Shown here: one piece after another, positions 1-8,043 of the stretch
How the letters are laid out: every line of letters begins with the position of its first letter
How positions within the stretch are numbered: position 1 is the first letter of the stretch
Assembly (NCBI GenBank): GCA_001784735.1
Contig: MFSB01000007.1
Coordinates: 1 to 29,179 of the forward strand
Reading direction: 5' to 3'
DNA length: 29,179 nucleotides
Origin: Candidatus Moranbacteria bacterium RIFCSPLOWO2_12_FULL_48_12
GTDB lineage: Bacteria > Patescibacteriota > Minisyncoccia > Moranbacterales > UBA1568
Program-made: the position numbers and the translations under genes
Notes under the pieces: generated by a model
Told to the model about the DNA's origin: nothing
What the model saw: the letters and a program-made list of their open reading frames with translations, nothing else
The model's database searches: none

Positions 1-1
1 A

Positions 2-499
2 GAATTGAAAGATGGAGCTATTATTGAGAACATTCTCTACGAAGGGTACGGGCCAGGCCATGTCGCGATGATAATCCAGACGACGACCGATAATCGCAAC
101 CGCACCGTCAGCGAAATCAAATCTCTCTTTACCAAGGCCGGTGGAAAAATAGGCGCCATCGGATCAGTCGCCTTTCTTTTCAAGCAAGCCGGAGAAATTA
201 TCATCGACTACACGGGGAAAGACCGCGATACTGCGGAGCTGGATACCATCGATGCCGGAGCGGAAGATACGGAAACCATCGAAGAAAACATCCTCGCCGT
301 CTACGTCCCTTTCGAAAACCTGAAGACAGTAAAAGATATTCTCGAAGCGAAAGGCTACACCATCAAATCCGCCGAGCTTTCCTACCGCCCCATCCAGACC
401 ACCGTGCTCGATGCGAAATCCCGCGAGCAGTATGATGCTTTCTTCGAACAGATCGAAGACCACCAAGACGTCCAGCGGGTGTGGGACAACCTTAATTAA
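2..499 (+). CDS. YebC/PmpR-family protein, 5'-truncated by the window edge
   Basis: This is the C-terminal two thirds of a YebC/PmpR family protein (about 240-250 residues when complete). Family members bind DNA or ribosomes; some act as transcription regulators and some help translation of proline stretches. The frame is open to the first base, so the true start lies outside the window; the TTG at 5 is only an internal codon. Visible family signatures are the LKDGAIIENILYEGYGPG block, the NRNRTVSEIKSLFTKAGG segment and a closing VQRVWDNL. ruvC follows 82 bp downstream, and yebC-ruvC adjacency is common in bacteria, which supports both calls. Stop is TAA at 497-499. Confidence 0.93.
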   Translation, partial: ELKDGAIIENILYEGYGPGHVAMIIQTTTDNRNRTVSEIKSLFTKAGGKIGAIGSVAFLFKQAGEIIIDYTGKDRDTAELDTIDAGAEDTETIEENILAVYVPFENLKTVKDILEAKGYTIKSAELSYRPIQTTVLDAKSREQYDAFFEQIEDHQDVQRVWDNLN

Positions 500-500
500 C

Positions 501-581
501 TAACAACAAACGACTCATGACCAACGACAAGAGTAAATGAAAAATCTTTTGTCATAAGTTGTTAGTCGTCAGTCGTAAGTT
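501..581. repeat. Inverted heptamer array between yebC and ruvC
   Basis: Four 7-bp units of the form TNAYRAC run from 501 to 528 (for example TAACAAC, CAACGAC). After a 22-nt spacer the complementary form GTCGTAA/GTTGTTA runs in the same 7-bp register from 551 to 578. The two arms can pair imperfectly into a long hairpin. The right arm ends with GTT directly against the ruvC ATG, so ruvC has no separate ribosome binding site. The same architecture recurs at 1074-1174, 1843-1931 and 11158-11252. Function unknown. Confidence 0.8.
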
Positions 582-1082
582 ATGCGAATACTCGGTATCG
601 ACCCCGGGACGGCCACGGTCGGTTGGGGCGTAATAGAAGTAGATGGGAGCAAAAACGTGGCCGTGGCTTTCGGACACATCAGTACGTCAAAAGATCTCCC
701 GCTCGCCGAACGACTCTTGGAGATTTCAAAGGATCTGACTACTATCGTCAAAAAATATAAGCCGGAAGAGGCGGCTGTGGAAGAACTGTTTTTTTTCAAA
801 AACCAAAAAACCGTCATTTCGGTCGCCCAGGCACGTGGCTCTATCCTCTTGACTTTGGAAAATTTATGTGTTAAAGTTTTCGGTTACACTCCGCTCGAAG
901 TGAAGCAGGCCTTGACGAATTATGGGCGAGCAGACAAATCCCAGGTACAATTGATTGTGAAGGCGCTCCTCAAACTCTCCGCTATTCCGCAACCGGACGA
1001 TGTCGCAGACGCCCTGGCACTGGCGCTCTGCCATGCGAGCCGCCGCAGGATGGACGCCATCCGAGAGAATAGGGAATCATGA
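582..1082 (+). CDS. ruvC: Crossover junction endodeoxyribonuclease RuvC
   Basis: RuvC resolves Holliday junctions as a dimer together with RuvAB during recombination and repair. The 166-residue length matches the family. The four acidic active-site residues are present: D7 in GIDPGTATVGWG, E67 in the VEELFF stretch, and D140 and D143 in PDDVADALALALCHA near the C-terminus. The RNase H-like fold is continuous with no break. The ATG at 582 puts D7 at the canonical position, which fixes the start. No SD precedes it; the heptamer repeat runs right up to the start codon. ruvA and ruvB are not in the window. Confidence 0.97.
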   Translation: MRILGIDPGTATVGWGVIEVDGSKNVAVAFGHISTSKDLPLAERLLEISKDLTTIVKKYKPEEAAVEELFFFKNQKTVISVAQARGSILLTLENLCVKVFGYTPLEVKQALTNYGRADKSQVQLIVKALLKLSAIPQPDDVADALALALCHASRRRMDAIRENRES

Positions 1083-1174
1083 ATCATGAATCAGGCTTAA
1101 ATCAAATGCAAACAGCGAAGCATTCTCGTATTATTTTTTATTCTTGATTCCTAATTCTTAATTCCTGATTCTTC
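1074..1174. repeat. Inverted heptamer array between ruvC and the 7TM gene
   Basis: The left arm has three units of GAATCAT/GAATCAG (1074-1094) and overlaps the ruvC stop codon. The right arm has five exact 7-bp steps of the form ATTCYTN from 1140 to 1174 (ATTCTTG, ATTCCTA, ATTCTTA, ATTCCTG, ATTCTTC). The arms are complementary in register. The architecture equals that of the arrays at 501-581 and 1843-1931, but the heptamer sequence is different (YARGAAT instead of TNAYRAC). The ATG of the next gene follows after CCCT. Confidence 0.8.
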
Positions 1175-1177
1175 CCT

Positions 1178-1834
1178 ATGCAATATCATCCGCTGATCGC
1201 ATTTTTTGTTGAGCAAGGCGTACCGGTACAGACGGTACTCCTCCTCCTCATGCTCCCGGTCATTGCCACGCTGGTGGCTTTTTTCCGCCAAGTCATCGGC
1301 ATCAAAGCCTTTGGCATCTACACTCCTTCCATCATCACGTTCGCCCTCTTGGCCTTCGATCCGAACGGCGTGAAATACGGCATCGCTATTTTTGTGAGCG
1401 TCATCGTGGTCGGCATGCTGGCGCGTTTTGTCCTGAAAAGATTCCGCCTCCTCTACTTGCCGCGCGTCGCCATTACGCTCTCCATCATTTCTCTGGCTAT
1501 CCTCATTATTCTCGTTATCGGCGGGATGTATCAGCGCACCGGCCTGGCAGCGGTCAGCATTTTTCCTTTGCTCATTATGATTACGCTGGCGGAAAAATTT
1601 GTCGCCACGCAGATTGAAAAAGGCAGTCGCGCGGCCTTCATTTTGGCCGTGGAAACCCTTATCATCTCCGTCATCGGTTATTTCCTCGTCAGCTGGCACG
1701 CTCTCACCGCCCTCATCCTCCATTTTCCTTGGATCATCCTCTTCACTTTTCTCATCAATTTCTCTTTGGGGAAATGGACGGGCCTGCGCGTAACGGAATA
1801 TTTCCGCTTCCGCAAAATCACCCGCTACTTGTAA
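1178..1834 (+). CDS. 7-transmembrane protein of the type usually fused to an inactive transglutaminase
   Basis: This 218-residue integral membrane protein has about six to seven hydrophobic segments (roughly residues 18-36, 50-62, 68-88, 97-118, 125-138, 155-172, 178-198). The short cytoplasmic-type motifs GIKAFGIYTPS after the first helix and the terminal TEYFRFR match the 7TM_transglut domain (PF14402 family) as I know it. Family members normally carry an N-terminal inactive transglutaminase-like domain; here the protein starts at the membrane region, so that domain is missing. The next gene encodes the ATP-grasp ligase that accompanies this family elsewhere, so a role as membrane anchor or exporter for a peptide-ligase system is inferred. 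No SD is visible. Confidence 0.82.
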   Translation: MQYHPLIAFFVEQGVPVQTVLLLLMLPVIATLVAFFRQVIGIKAFGIYTPSIITFALLAFDPNGVKYGIAIFVSVIVVGMLARFVLKRFRLLYLPRVAITLSIISLAILIILVIGGMYQRTGLAAVSIFPLLIMITLAEKFVATQIEKGSRAAFILAVETLIISVIGYFLVSWHALTALILHFPWIILFTFLINFSLGKWTGLRVTEYFRFRKITRYL

Positions 1835-1842
1835 ATGTGAGC

Positions 1843-1931
1843 TAATAACTAACGACTTACGACCAACAACTCTTTGCTGCCGCTTCTTTCATTTCTGTCG
1901 TTAGTCGTAAGTCGTCTGTCGTAAGTTAGTG
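1843..1931. repeat. Inverted heptamer array between the 7TM and ATP-grasp/peptidase genes
   Basis: Left arm: four units TAATAAC, TAACGAC, TTACGAC and CAACAAC at 1843-1870. Right arm: five units at 1897-1931, mostly GTCGTAA or GTCGTTA. The loop between them is 26 nt. The right arm runs into the ATG at 1929 or stops just before the annotated start region, so the start codon lies at or inside the array edge. Same heptamer alphabet as the arrays at 501-581 and 11158-11252. Confidence 0.8.
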
Positions 1932-3467
1932 CCTATGTTCGATTTCTTCAAAAAAAGCCAGGGGCTTCTCGGTATGAACGCGAGAAACCTCGATTACATC
2001 CGTCCCTCCAACCGCAAACGCGGGATGGAAATTGCCGATAGCAAACTCCTCTGCAAACACCTCTTGAAGAAAAATGGTCTCAGCGTTCCGGAACTGATTG
2101 CCAAGATCAAAAGCCACGAGGATCTGGAACAGTTCGACTTTGCCACCCTCCCGAACAGCTTCGCCTTGAAACCCAATCGCGGTTTCGGCGGTGAAGGGAT
2201 CATCATCGTATACGGACGGAAAAAACCTGCCCGCAATGCTGCACCTGAAAATTCTACAGAAAATCCTTTACAAAAGTCCATTACAAATAATTATCAAGGC
2301 AATGCTCAGGCTGGCGCTCTAGACAGAGAGGCTGGCGAATGGATCAAGGCCGATGGCTCCGTGATCACCGTCGATGATCTGAAAAGCCATATCCGTAACA
2401 TTCTTGATGGCTCTTTCTCTCTCTCCAACATTCCCGATATCGCTTTTTTTGAGGAGCGCTTGAAGCTTCTGAAGCTCTTCAAACCCTACACATACAAAGG
2501 CATCCCCGATATCCGCGTCATCGTCTACAACCGCGTTCCGGTGATGGCGATGCTCCGCCTGCCGACCAAGCACTCCGACGGCAAGGCCAATCTCCAGCAG
2601 GGCGCCATCGGCGTCGGCATCGACCTCGCCACCGGGACGACGACGACGGCCATTCTCGGCAAAGGCCACATCATCGAATACGTGCCCGGTACCCGGATGG
2701 TGCTCTCGGGCATCAAGATCCCTTACTGGAAAGATATCCTCCGCATGGCCATCGATGCCCAGGCCATTTCGCATCTCGGCTTTCTCGGAGCCGATATCGC
2801 CATCGACCGCGAACGGGGGCCCGTTGTTCTCGAATTGAACGCCCGCCCGGGGCTTTCCATCCAGCTCGCCAATTTTTCCGGGCTGAAGGGGCGCTTGAAC
2901 CGCGTTAAAGGCCTGAAAATCAAAACCACCGACCGCGGCATCCGGGTCGGGATGAATCTCTTCGGCGGCGAGATCGAAGAAGAGATCGAGGAACTCTCCG
3001 GCAAACGCGTCATCGGCACCGTCGAGAAAGTGAAACTCATCGGCAAGGATGGCAAAGAAATCGAAGTGGAAGCCAAGATCGACACCGGCGCTTTTTCTAC
3101 TTCCATTGATACAGACCTGGCAAAAGAGCTTGGCTTTGAAGACGTAATAAATTATTTTAACTCTCTCGAGCTTCCCAAAAATTTCAGCCGAGAGGAAGCC
3201 GGTTCCATTGAGGCAAGCTTAAGAAAAAAATATATTGGGGCGCATCCAGATCTTGCAGATATAGTAATTATTTATTCCTCTCACGGAATGAGCATGCGGC
3301 CTAAGGTTAAAATCAGTGCTATGCTTGACCAAGTTGAACTCTCTCTCCTCGCAAATATCATAGAAAGAGACGAGTTGAGTAAAAAAGTAATAGTAGGGAG
3401 AAAGAACCTCGGAAGATTTTTAATTGATGTAAATAAAGTCAGCACAGCCTATGCAAAGAATGTATAA
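1929..3467 (+). CDS. Alpha-L-glutamate ligase-like ATP-grasp protein fused to a RimB-type retropepsin-like peptidase
   Basis: A 512-residue two-domain protein. Residues 1-340 match the alpha-L-glutamate ligase-like (RimK-related) family: GMNARNLDYIRPSN near the start, the nucleotide-binding FALKPNRGFGGEGI, PDIRVIVYNRVPVMAMLRLP, SDGKANLQQGA, and the metal-binding ELNARPGLSIQLAN. Residues about 360-512 are a retropepsin-like domain of the RimB/PF05618 type with the hallmark KIDTGAFSTSID and a later ISAMLD strand. In other bacteria ligase and peptidase are separate neighbouring genes; the fusion pairs tag addition with tag removal. An insertion of about 35 N/Q-rich residues (about 103-137) interrupts the ATP-grasp domain. 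Base composition turns AT-rich from about 3095, inside the peptidase domain. Start: ATG 1929 (or 1935), which keeps the GMNARNL block near the N-terminus. Overlaps the next gene by 17 bp. Confidence 0.88.
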   Translation: MPMFDFFKKSQGLLGMNARNLDYIRPSNRKRGMEIADSKLLCKHLLKKNGLSVPELIAKIKSHEDLEQFDFATLPNSFALKPNRGFGGEGIIIVYGRKKPARNAAPENSTENPLQKSITNNYQGNAQAGALDREAGEWIKADGSVITVDDLKSHIRNILDGSFSLSNIPDIAFFEERLKLLKLFKPYTYKGIPDIRVIVYNRVPVMAMLRLPTKHSDGKANLQQGAIGVGIDLATGTTTTAILGKGHIIEYVPGTRMVLSGIKIPYWKDILRMAIDAQAISHLGFLGADIAIDRERGPVVLELNARPGLSIQLANFSGLKGRLNRVKGLKIKTTDRGIRVGMNLFGGEIEEEIEELSGKRVIGTVEKVKLIGKDGKEIEVEAKIDTGAFSTSIDTDLAKELGFEDVINYFNSLELPKNFSREEAGSIEASLRKKYIGAHPDLADIVIIYSSHGMSMRPKVKISAMLDQVELSLLANIIERDELSKKVIVGRKNLGRFLIDVNKVSTAYAKNV

Positions 3468-4407
3468 AAGAGATATCGCCAAATTTCAAGCTGGGACACG
3501 GTCGCTCTTAATGGCTGCGCTTGAAAAGAACATACGGGTATACAAATTCATTAAAAATGAACGTATTTTTATTTTAAAGAAAAATAATAAAACCGTCTGG
3601 CTACGTGGTCCCCGATTATCAATTTCAAACCCTGTTTCGCTCTGGATTATCAAAGACAAGCACCTCACAAAAGAAGCACTAAAAATCTTGAAAATTCCCA
3701 CGCCTGATGGGTATACGGCAAGAACTTTAGACGAAGCCATCGCAATAGCCAAAAAAATAAAATTCCCTCTTGTCATAAAGCCTCGGCGACACGAAGGTGG
3801 AGAAGGAGTTTTTTTGAATGTTGACTCGCTCCCCAAGCTAGAGGAGTTTTTCAAAAAAAGCCTCTCTTATGGACGAGACGTGATTTTGGAAAAAGAAGTT
3901 TACGGAAAATATTACCGCGTCACCATGGCCGGCAACAAAGTCGCCGGTATACTCGAAACGAGTGGCCTTTTTCTGCCTGGAGACGGAACCAGAGATATAA
4001 CTCAGCTTATCCACAATTACAACAAAACAGCCCTCCCTGTATACAAAGTTACTCAAAAAACAAAAGATATTCTGGCATTCCAAGGCTTCACACTGAAAAG
4101 CGTCCCCAAAAAGAAAGTCTCCGTGCAGTTTAGTTTCAGCGGTTCGGAGGGAGGGGTATGGATCGATAGAACCGAAGAAATCTGCAAGGAAAACGCCCTC
4201 CAATTAAGCAAACTCACCAAATATCTCGATTTAAAAATTGCCGGTATTGATATCATCGCCAAAGATATTTCCCAACCAATTGTCTCAAAGCATTCTCCAG
4301 GATATGTTTTGGAAATCAACGGTGCCCCAGAGTTTCTTTTTCATTTGAATCCATCCGCGGGGAAACCAAGAGATATTGGCAAAGCAATCATAAGTACGCT
4401 TTTTTAA
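3451..4407 (+). CDS. ATP-grasp carboxylate-amine ligase (cyanophycin-synthetase/RimK-like)
   Basis: A 318-residue ATP-grasp protein. The order of motifs is typical: DKHLTKEALKILKIPTP (lid of the fold entry), FPLVIKPRRHEGGEGV (glycine-rich ATP loop), VILEKEVYGKYYRV, and the metal-binding end AGIDIIAKD followed by VLEINGAPEF. The resemblance is to the ATP-grasp part of cyanophycin synthetase and GshAB-like ligases, which join an amino acid to a carboxylate through an acylphosphate; the substrate cannot be read from the sequence. It overlaps the upstream ligase-peptidase gene by 17 bp, so translation is probably coupled. ATG 3460 is an equally possible start. The DNA is clearly more AT-rich than the first three genes of the window. 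TAA stop. Confidence 0.85.
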   Translation: MQRMYKRDIAKFQAGTRSLLMAALEKNIRVYKFIKNERIFILKKNNKTVWLRGPRLSISNPVSLWIIKDKHLTKEALKILKIPTPDGYTARTLDEAIAIAKKIKFPLVIKPRRHEGGEGVFLNVDSLPKLEEFFKKSLSYGRDVILEKEVYGKYYRVTMAGNKVAGILETSGLFLPGDGTRDITQLIHNYNKTALPVYKVTQKTKDILAFQGFTLKSVPKKKVSVQFSFSGSEGGVWIDRTEEICKENALQLSKLTKYLDLKIAGIDIIAKDISQPIVSKHSPGYVLEINGAPEFLFHLNPSAGKPRDIGKAIISTLF

Positions 4408-4424
4408 ATTGGCATTTCAACTCT

Positions 4425-5351
4425 ATGAAGATTTGTATTATCTCGGTCAACAAAAGCGATTACGCTCCTCGCCGCTTCTTTGAAGAAGGCAAGAAAAGAG
4501 GACATCAGATGTATTTGACCACGTGGGCATCTCTCGTTTTTAAGTTAGATGAAGATGGTTTCTACCTAGGGGATGGAAACAAAAAAATTGACGAGTTTGA
4601 CGCTATCATTCCGAGAAGCCCCAGCTTCAGCCTCAAAAACAAAAGAGGGATAACTTCTTATCGTCTAGGAACACTGTTAAAACTTATTATCGAACACGCG
4701 AAAAACAAAAAGATCTTTGTCCTCAACAGCAAGTTTTTTGAATCCTATCAAAGCCTTGATAAATTAGCGCAGCAATTTTTCTTATTGAAAAATAACATTC
4801 CTGGTCTTGATTCTTACTTTTTTTCGCCAGAGAAAAGTCTCAACAAAAAAAATATTTTGCTATTTCCCTTCATTGTGAAAACCACCCAGGGCAGCCTAGG
4901 AAAAGGCGTATACAAAATAAATAGCCCGCGCGAACTCAAAGCATGTATCACAAAAAGCAGAAAAAATAAAACTAGCCTTCTTTTTCAAAGGTATTACCCT
5001 ATAATTTATGACTATCGCGTTCTAATAGTAAAAAACCGTCCGTTGGGCGCTATGCGACGTTCTTCTTCCGGAAAAGAATGGCGCACCAATGTTTCTTTGG
5101 GAGGAAAGGTTGATTGCGCACCAAAAGCCGAAGAGAAAAAACTCTATGCCTTAGCAAAAAAAACTGCTCAAGCAATGGGCTTGGATTACGCTGGAATAGA
5201 TATCTTAAAGGATGGTGATTCTTTCCGCGTTATAGAGATTAACGCACTTGCTCAATTTAGAGGCTTTGAAAAACTCTATACCAACATCAATGTTGCACGA
5301 GAGGTTTTAAAGCTAGCTGAAATCAAGACAAAAAAGCGTAAAACCTCTTAA
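4425..5351 (+). CDS. RimK-family alpha-L-glutamate ligase (ATP-grasp)
   Basis: A 308-residue RimK-type ligase. RimK enzymes add glutamate (or other amino acids) to a carboxyl terminus, in the best-known case that of ribosomal protein S6. Seen here: a pre-ATP-grasp N-terminal domain (residues 1-100) with IIPRSPSFS, then DKLAQQFFLLKNNIPG, the ATP loop FIVKTTQGSLGKGVY, the RimK signature region RVLIVKNRPLGAMRR followed by WRTNVSLGG, and AGIDILKDGDSFRVIEINA with the metal-ligand E and N. It starts 17 bp after the preceding ATP-grasp gene and shares its AT-rich composition, so both probably arrived together. It is the third ATP-grasp enzyme in a row; substrate unknown. Confidence 0.88.
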   Translation: MKICIISVNKSDYAPRRFFEEGKKRGHQMYLTTWASLVFKLDEDGFYLGDGNKKIDEFDAIIPRSPSFSLKNKRGITSYRLGTLLKLIIEHAKNKKIFVLNSKFFESYQSLDKLAQQFFLLKNNIPGLDSYFFSPEKSLNKKNILLFPFIVKTTQGSLGKGVYKINSPRELKACITKSRKNKTSLLFQRYYPIIYDYRVLIVKNRPLGAMRRSSSGKEWRTNVSLGGKVDCAPKAEEKKLYALAKKTAQAMGLDYAGIDILKDGDSFRVIEINALAQFRGFEKLYTNINVAREVLKLAEIKTKKRKTS

Positions 5352-5391
5352 TAATGTTGGTTCTCTTTAGCACTACCCCCTTCCTCCACTC

Positions 5392-5420
5392 TTTATTTTT
5401 CCTCTTTTTTATGCTATACA
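5392..5420 (+). promoter_or_regulatory. Possible promoter for the PBP gene
   Basis: TTTATT (5392-5397) and TATACA (5415-5420) are 17 bp apart in a T-rich gap of 95 bp between the RimK-like gene and the PBP gene. Both boxes match the sigma-70 consensus only partly. The ATG at 5447 has no SD. Confidence 0.35.
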
Positions 5421-5446
5421 ATAGAGACCCTTGTCTATGAATTTCT

Positions 5447-7981
5447 ATGTCATTTTTCCATAAAAAACGCTCTCTTCCGGGCGAAACAAAGCCTAAAAGC
5501 CGGGTCTGGCCAGTCCTCTGGAAAACCGCGCTTTTTCTTTCTGTCTTGGCGGCGCTCGTAGCCATCGGCGCCTTTGCTTATATCGCCAAAGATCTGCCTT
5601 CGCCTGGAAGCGTGAACACCCGCGTCATCCCGGAATCGACCAAGATTTACGACCGCACCGGGACCCATCTGCTCTATGAAGTGCACGGCGAAGAAAAGCG
5701 CACCGTCATCTCATTTTCCGATATGCCGGACGTCATCAGGTACGCTACGATCAGCCTGGAAGACCAGGATTTCTACAATCACTACGGCATCAAGCTCACT
5801 TCTATCGTCCGTTCGGTGCTGAAGGATGTGGTGAGTTTCGGAAAAACCCAGGGCGGTTCGACCATCACCCAGCAATTCGTCAAGAATTCCCTCCTCACCA
5901 ACGAAAAGACCCTCATCCGCAAAGTGAAGGAAGTGATTCTTTCGCTGGAAATGGAAACCAAATTTTCCAAAGACGAGATTCTGGCTATGTACTTGAACGA
6001 GATCCCCTACGGATCGAACGCCTATGGTATCGAGGCCGCCGCTCAGACTTTTTTCGGCAAACCGGCGCGAGAACTCACCCTGGATGAAGCGGCACTCATC
6101 GCCGCCCTCCCCCAAGCCACCGCTTACTATTCCCCGTACGGATCCCACCGGGATGCGCTCATCGGGCGCAAAAACTTTGCCTTGAGAACTATGGCAAAAC
6201 TGGGCTACATTACGGAGACACAGGCAGATGAAGCCATCAACACAGACACGCTTGACAAGCTCCAGCCGCAGAAGGACGTAATCGCCGCTCCGCATTTCGT
6301 GATGTATATCAAAGATTATCTCCAGCAAAAATACGGCGACCAGTCCGTGGAGCAGGGCGGGTATAAGGTCATCACCACGCTGGATTGGGACAAACAGCAG
6401 ATTGCCGAGCAAGCCGTGCGCGAGGGCGCCGAAAAAAACAAGAGGTGGAACGCCTCCAACGCCGCGCTCATCGCTCTCGATCCGCGGACAGGTCAGGTGC
6501 TCTCGATGGTCGGTTCCAAAGATTACTTCGATGCCTCCATCGATGGGAATGTGAACGTGACGACCCGCGATCGCCAGCCGGGTTCGTCTTTCAAGCCGTA
6601 CGTCTATCTCACCGCTTTCACCAAGGGCTACCTCCCGGAAACCATCCTCTATGACACCAAAACGCAGTTTGAAACGGCGGAAGGCAAAAGCTACGAACCG
6701 AACAATTACGACGGGAAGTTCCATGGCCCGCTCCCCATGATGAAAACGCTGGGCGGGTCGCTGAATGTCCCCGCCGTCAAAACACTCTATCTCGTCGGAG
6801 TGAGTGACGCCATCCAAATGGCAAAAAATCTGGGCATTGCGGGTTTGAGTGACCCGAGCAAGCTCGGACTCTCGCTCGTATTGGGCGGCGGCGAAGTCAA
6901 GCTCATCGATCACGTCAGCGCTTACGGCACCCTCGCCCAAGGCGGGGTCAAGCACAAAGAAACCGCTATCCTGCGCATTGAAGACGCCAAAGGAGCGGTT
7001 TTGGAGGAATTCAAGCCGGATGCCGGAGAACGGGTAGTGGATGAAAAATATGTAGCCATGCTGGATTCTGTCCTCTCCAACAATGACAATCGGGCCTGGG
7101 TATTCGGAGAGAGCTCCCCGCTCCGCTTCGACAATCGTCCTGTGGCTGCAAAAACCGGTACCACCAACGAGTTTCGCGATGGTTGGACCATCGGGTACAC
7201 TCCGTCGCTTGCCGTCGGCGTCTGGGCGGGGAATAACGACAATTCCCCGATGACAGATGGCGCTGACGGTGTCAATGTAGCCGCTCCGATTTGGCGCGCC
7301 TTTCTCGACAAGACTTTGGCAAACTACGCCATCGAGGAGTTCCCCAAGTACAACCCGGACGATGAGATCGGGGATGGGGAAGGAAAAACGAATAAATTAA
7401 TGATCGCCGGCAAACTGGAGCAGAAAGAAAACCTCAAGGTCTGCGGCATTCCCGGCGACAAGGGCAACTACTGCCTCGCCAATAAATACTGCCCTGACAA
7501 CGAGGTGGACAAAAAAGACTTCGTGAGCTCCCATGATATCCTTTTCTATGTCTCTCGCGATGATCCGCGCGGGCCGATTCCTGACAAACCGGATCGCGAT
7601 CCGCAATTCAAAAACTGGGAGAGCGGAGTGGAAGATTGGTACAAAAAACAGAAAGGGCTTGTTTCCGACGCTCCACCGACGGAGGAGTGCAAAGAAAACG
7701 ACTTCAAGAAGTTCCAACCGGACGTAGACCTCTCAGCTCCAGGGAACACCGCAGTATCTTCATCGGTAACGTTCAGCGCGAGCGTGGATGCCCCCTACGG
7801 GGTAGATTCCGTCACCTATTCCGTCAACGGTTCTTCTGTAGGCTCCTCATCCTCAGAGCCGTATTCCGTGTCATACACTACCCCCGCCAGCCCTGACACC
7901 CTCACCGTAGAAGTCGCAGTAAAAGACAAGAACGGGAATAAAACCACCGACAGCAAGACTATGAGTGTCAACTCTCCATAA
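5447..7981 (+). CDS. Class A penicillin-binding protein (glycosyltransferase 51 + transpeptidase)
   Basis: An 844-residue bifunctional peptidoglycan synthase of the PBP1a type. It has a short basic cytoplasmic tail, one membrane anchor (about residues 26-47), a GT51 domain with catalytic E105 in EDQDFYNHYG and the GGSTITQQ and KEVILSLEMETKFSKDEIL motifs, and a transpeptidase domain with SSFK (nucleophile S380), SLN (438-440) and KTGT (569-572). All active-site motifs are intact. After the transpeptidase comes a linker with several cysteines (VCGIPGDKGNYCLANKYC), then a C-terminal Ig/FN3-like domain (about 755-844) rich in Ser, Thr and Val, which could bind the wall. The gene returns to the higher-GC composition of the left end. 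A strong terminator follows at 8203. Confidence 0.95.
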   Translation: MSFFHKKRSLPGETKPKSRVWPVLWKTALFLSVLAALVAIGAFAYIAKDLPSPGSVNTRVIPESTKIYDRTGTHLLYEVHGEEKRTVISFSDMPDVIRYATISLEDQDFYNHYGIKLTSIVRSVLKDVVSFGKTQGGSTITQQFVKNSLLTNEKTLIRKVKEVILSLEMETKFSKDEILAMYLNEIPYGSNAYGIEAAAQTFFGKPARELTLDEAALIAALPQATAYYSPYGSHRDALIGRKNFALRTMAKLGYITETQADEAINTDTLDKLQPQKDVIAAPHFVMYIKDYLQQKYGDQSVEQGGYKVITTLDWDKQQIAEQAVREGAEKNKRWNASNAALIALDPRTGQVLSMVGSKDYFDASIDGNVNVTTRDRQPGSSFKPYVYLTAFTKGYLPETILYDTKTQFETAEGKSYEPNNYDGKFHGPLPMMKTLGGSLNVPAVKTLYLVGVSDAIQMAKNLGIAGLSDPSKLGLSLVLGGGEVKLIDHVSAYGTLAQGGVKHKETAILRIEDAKGAVLEEFKPDAGERVVDEKYVAMLDSVLSNNDNRAWVFGESSPLRFDNRPVAAKTGTTNEFRDGWTIGYTPSLAVGVWAGNNDNSPMTDGADGVNVAAPIWRAFLDKTLANYAIEEFPKYNPDDEIGDGEGKTNKLMIAGKLEQKENLKVCGIPGDKGNYCLANKYCPDNEVDKKDFVSSHDILFYVSRDDPRGPIPDKPDRDPQFKNWESGVEDWYKKQKGLVSDAPPTEECKENDFKKFQPDVDLSAPGNTAVSSSVTFSASVDAPYGVDSVTYSVNGSSVGSSSSEPYSVSYTTPASPDTLTVEVAVKDKNGNKTTDSKTMSVNSP

Positions 7982-8043
7982 AAAATGGCTCCGCCTGAGC
8001 AAAACTCCTTGTATCTGTTTCCGTCTGTGATTTATACTTTCAG

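Noticed and set aside
1151..1723. Long minus-strand open frame opposite the 7TM gene (and similar antisense frames under the PBP, flippase and amidoligase genes)
   Set aside because: They are shadows of GC-biased codons in the real genes, have low-complexity charged composition and no start signals.
501..1931. Heptamer arrays as CRISPR
   Set aside because: Units are 7 bp, have no unique spacers and occur as inverted arms; no cas genes are present.
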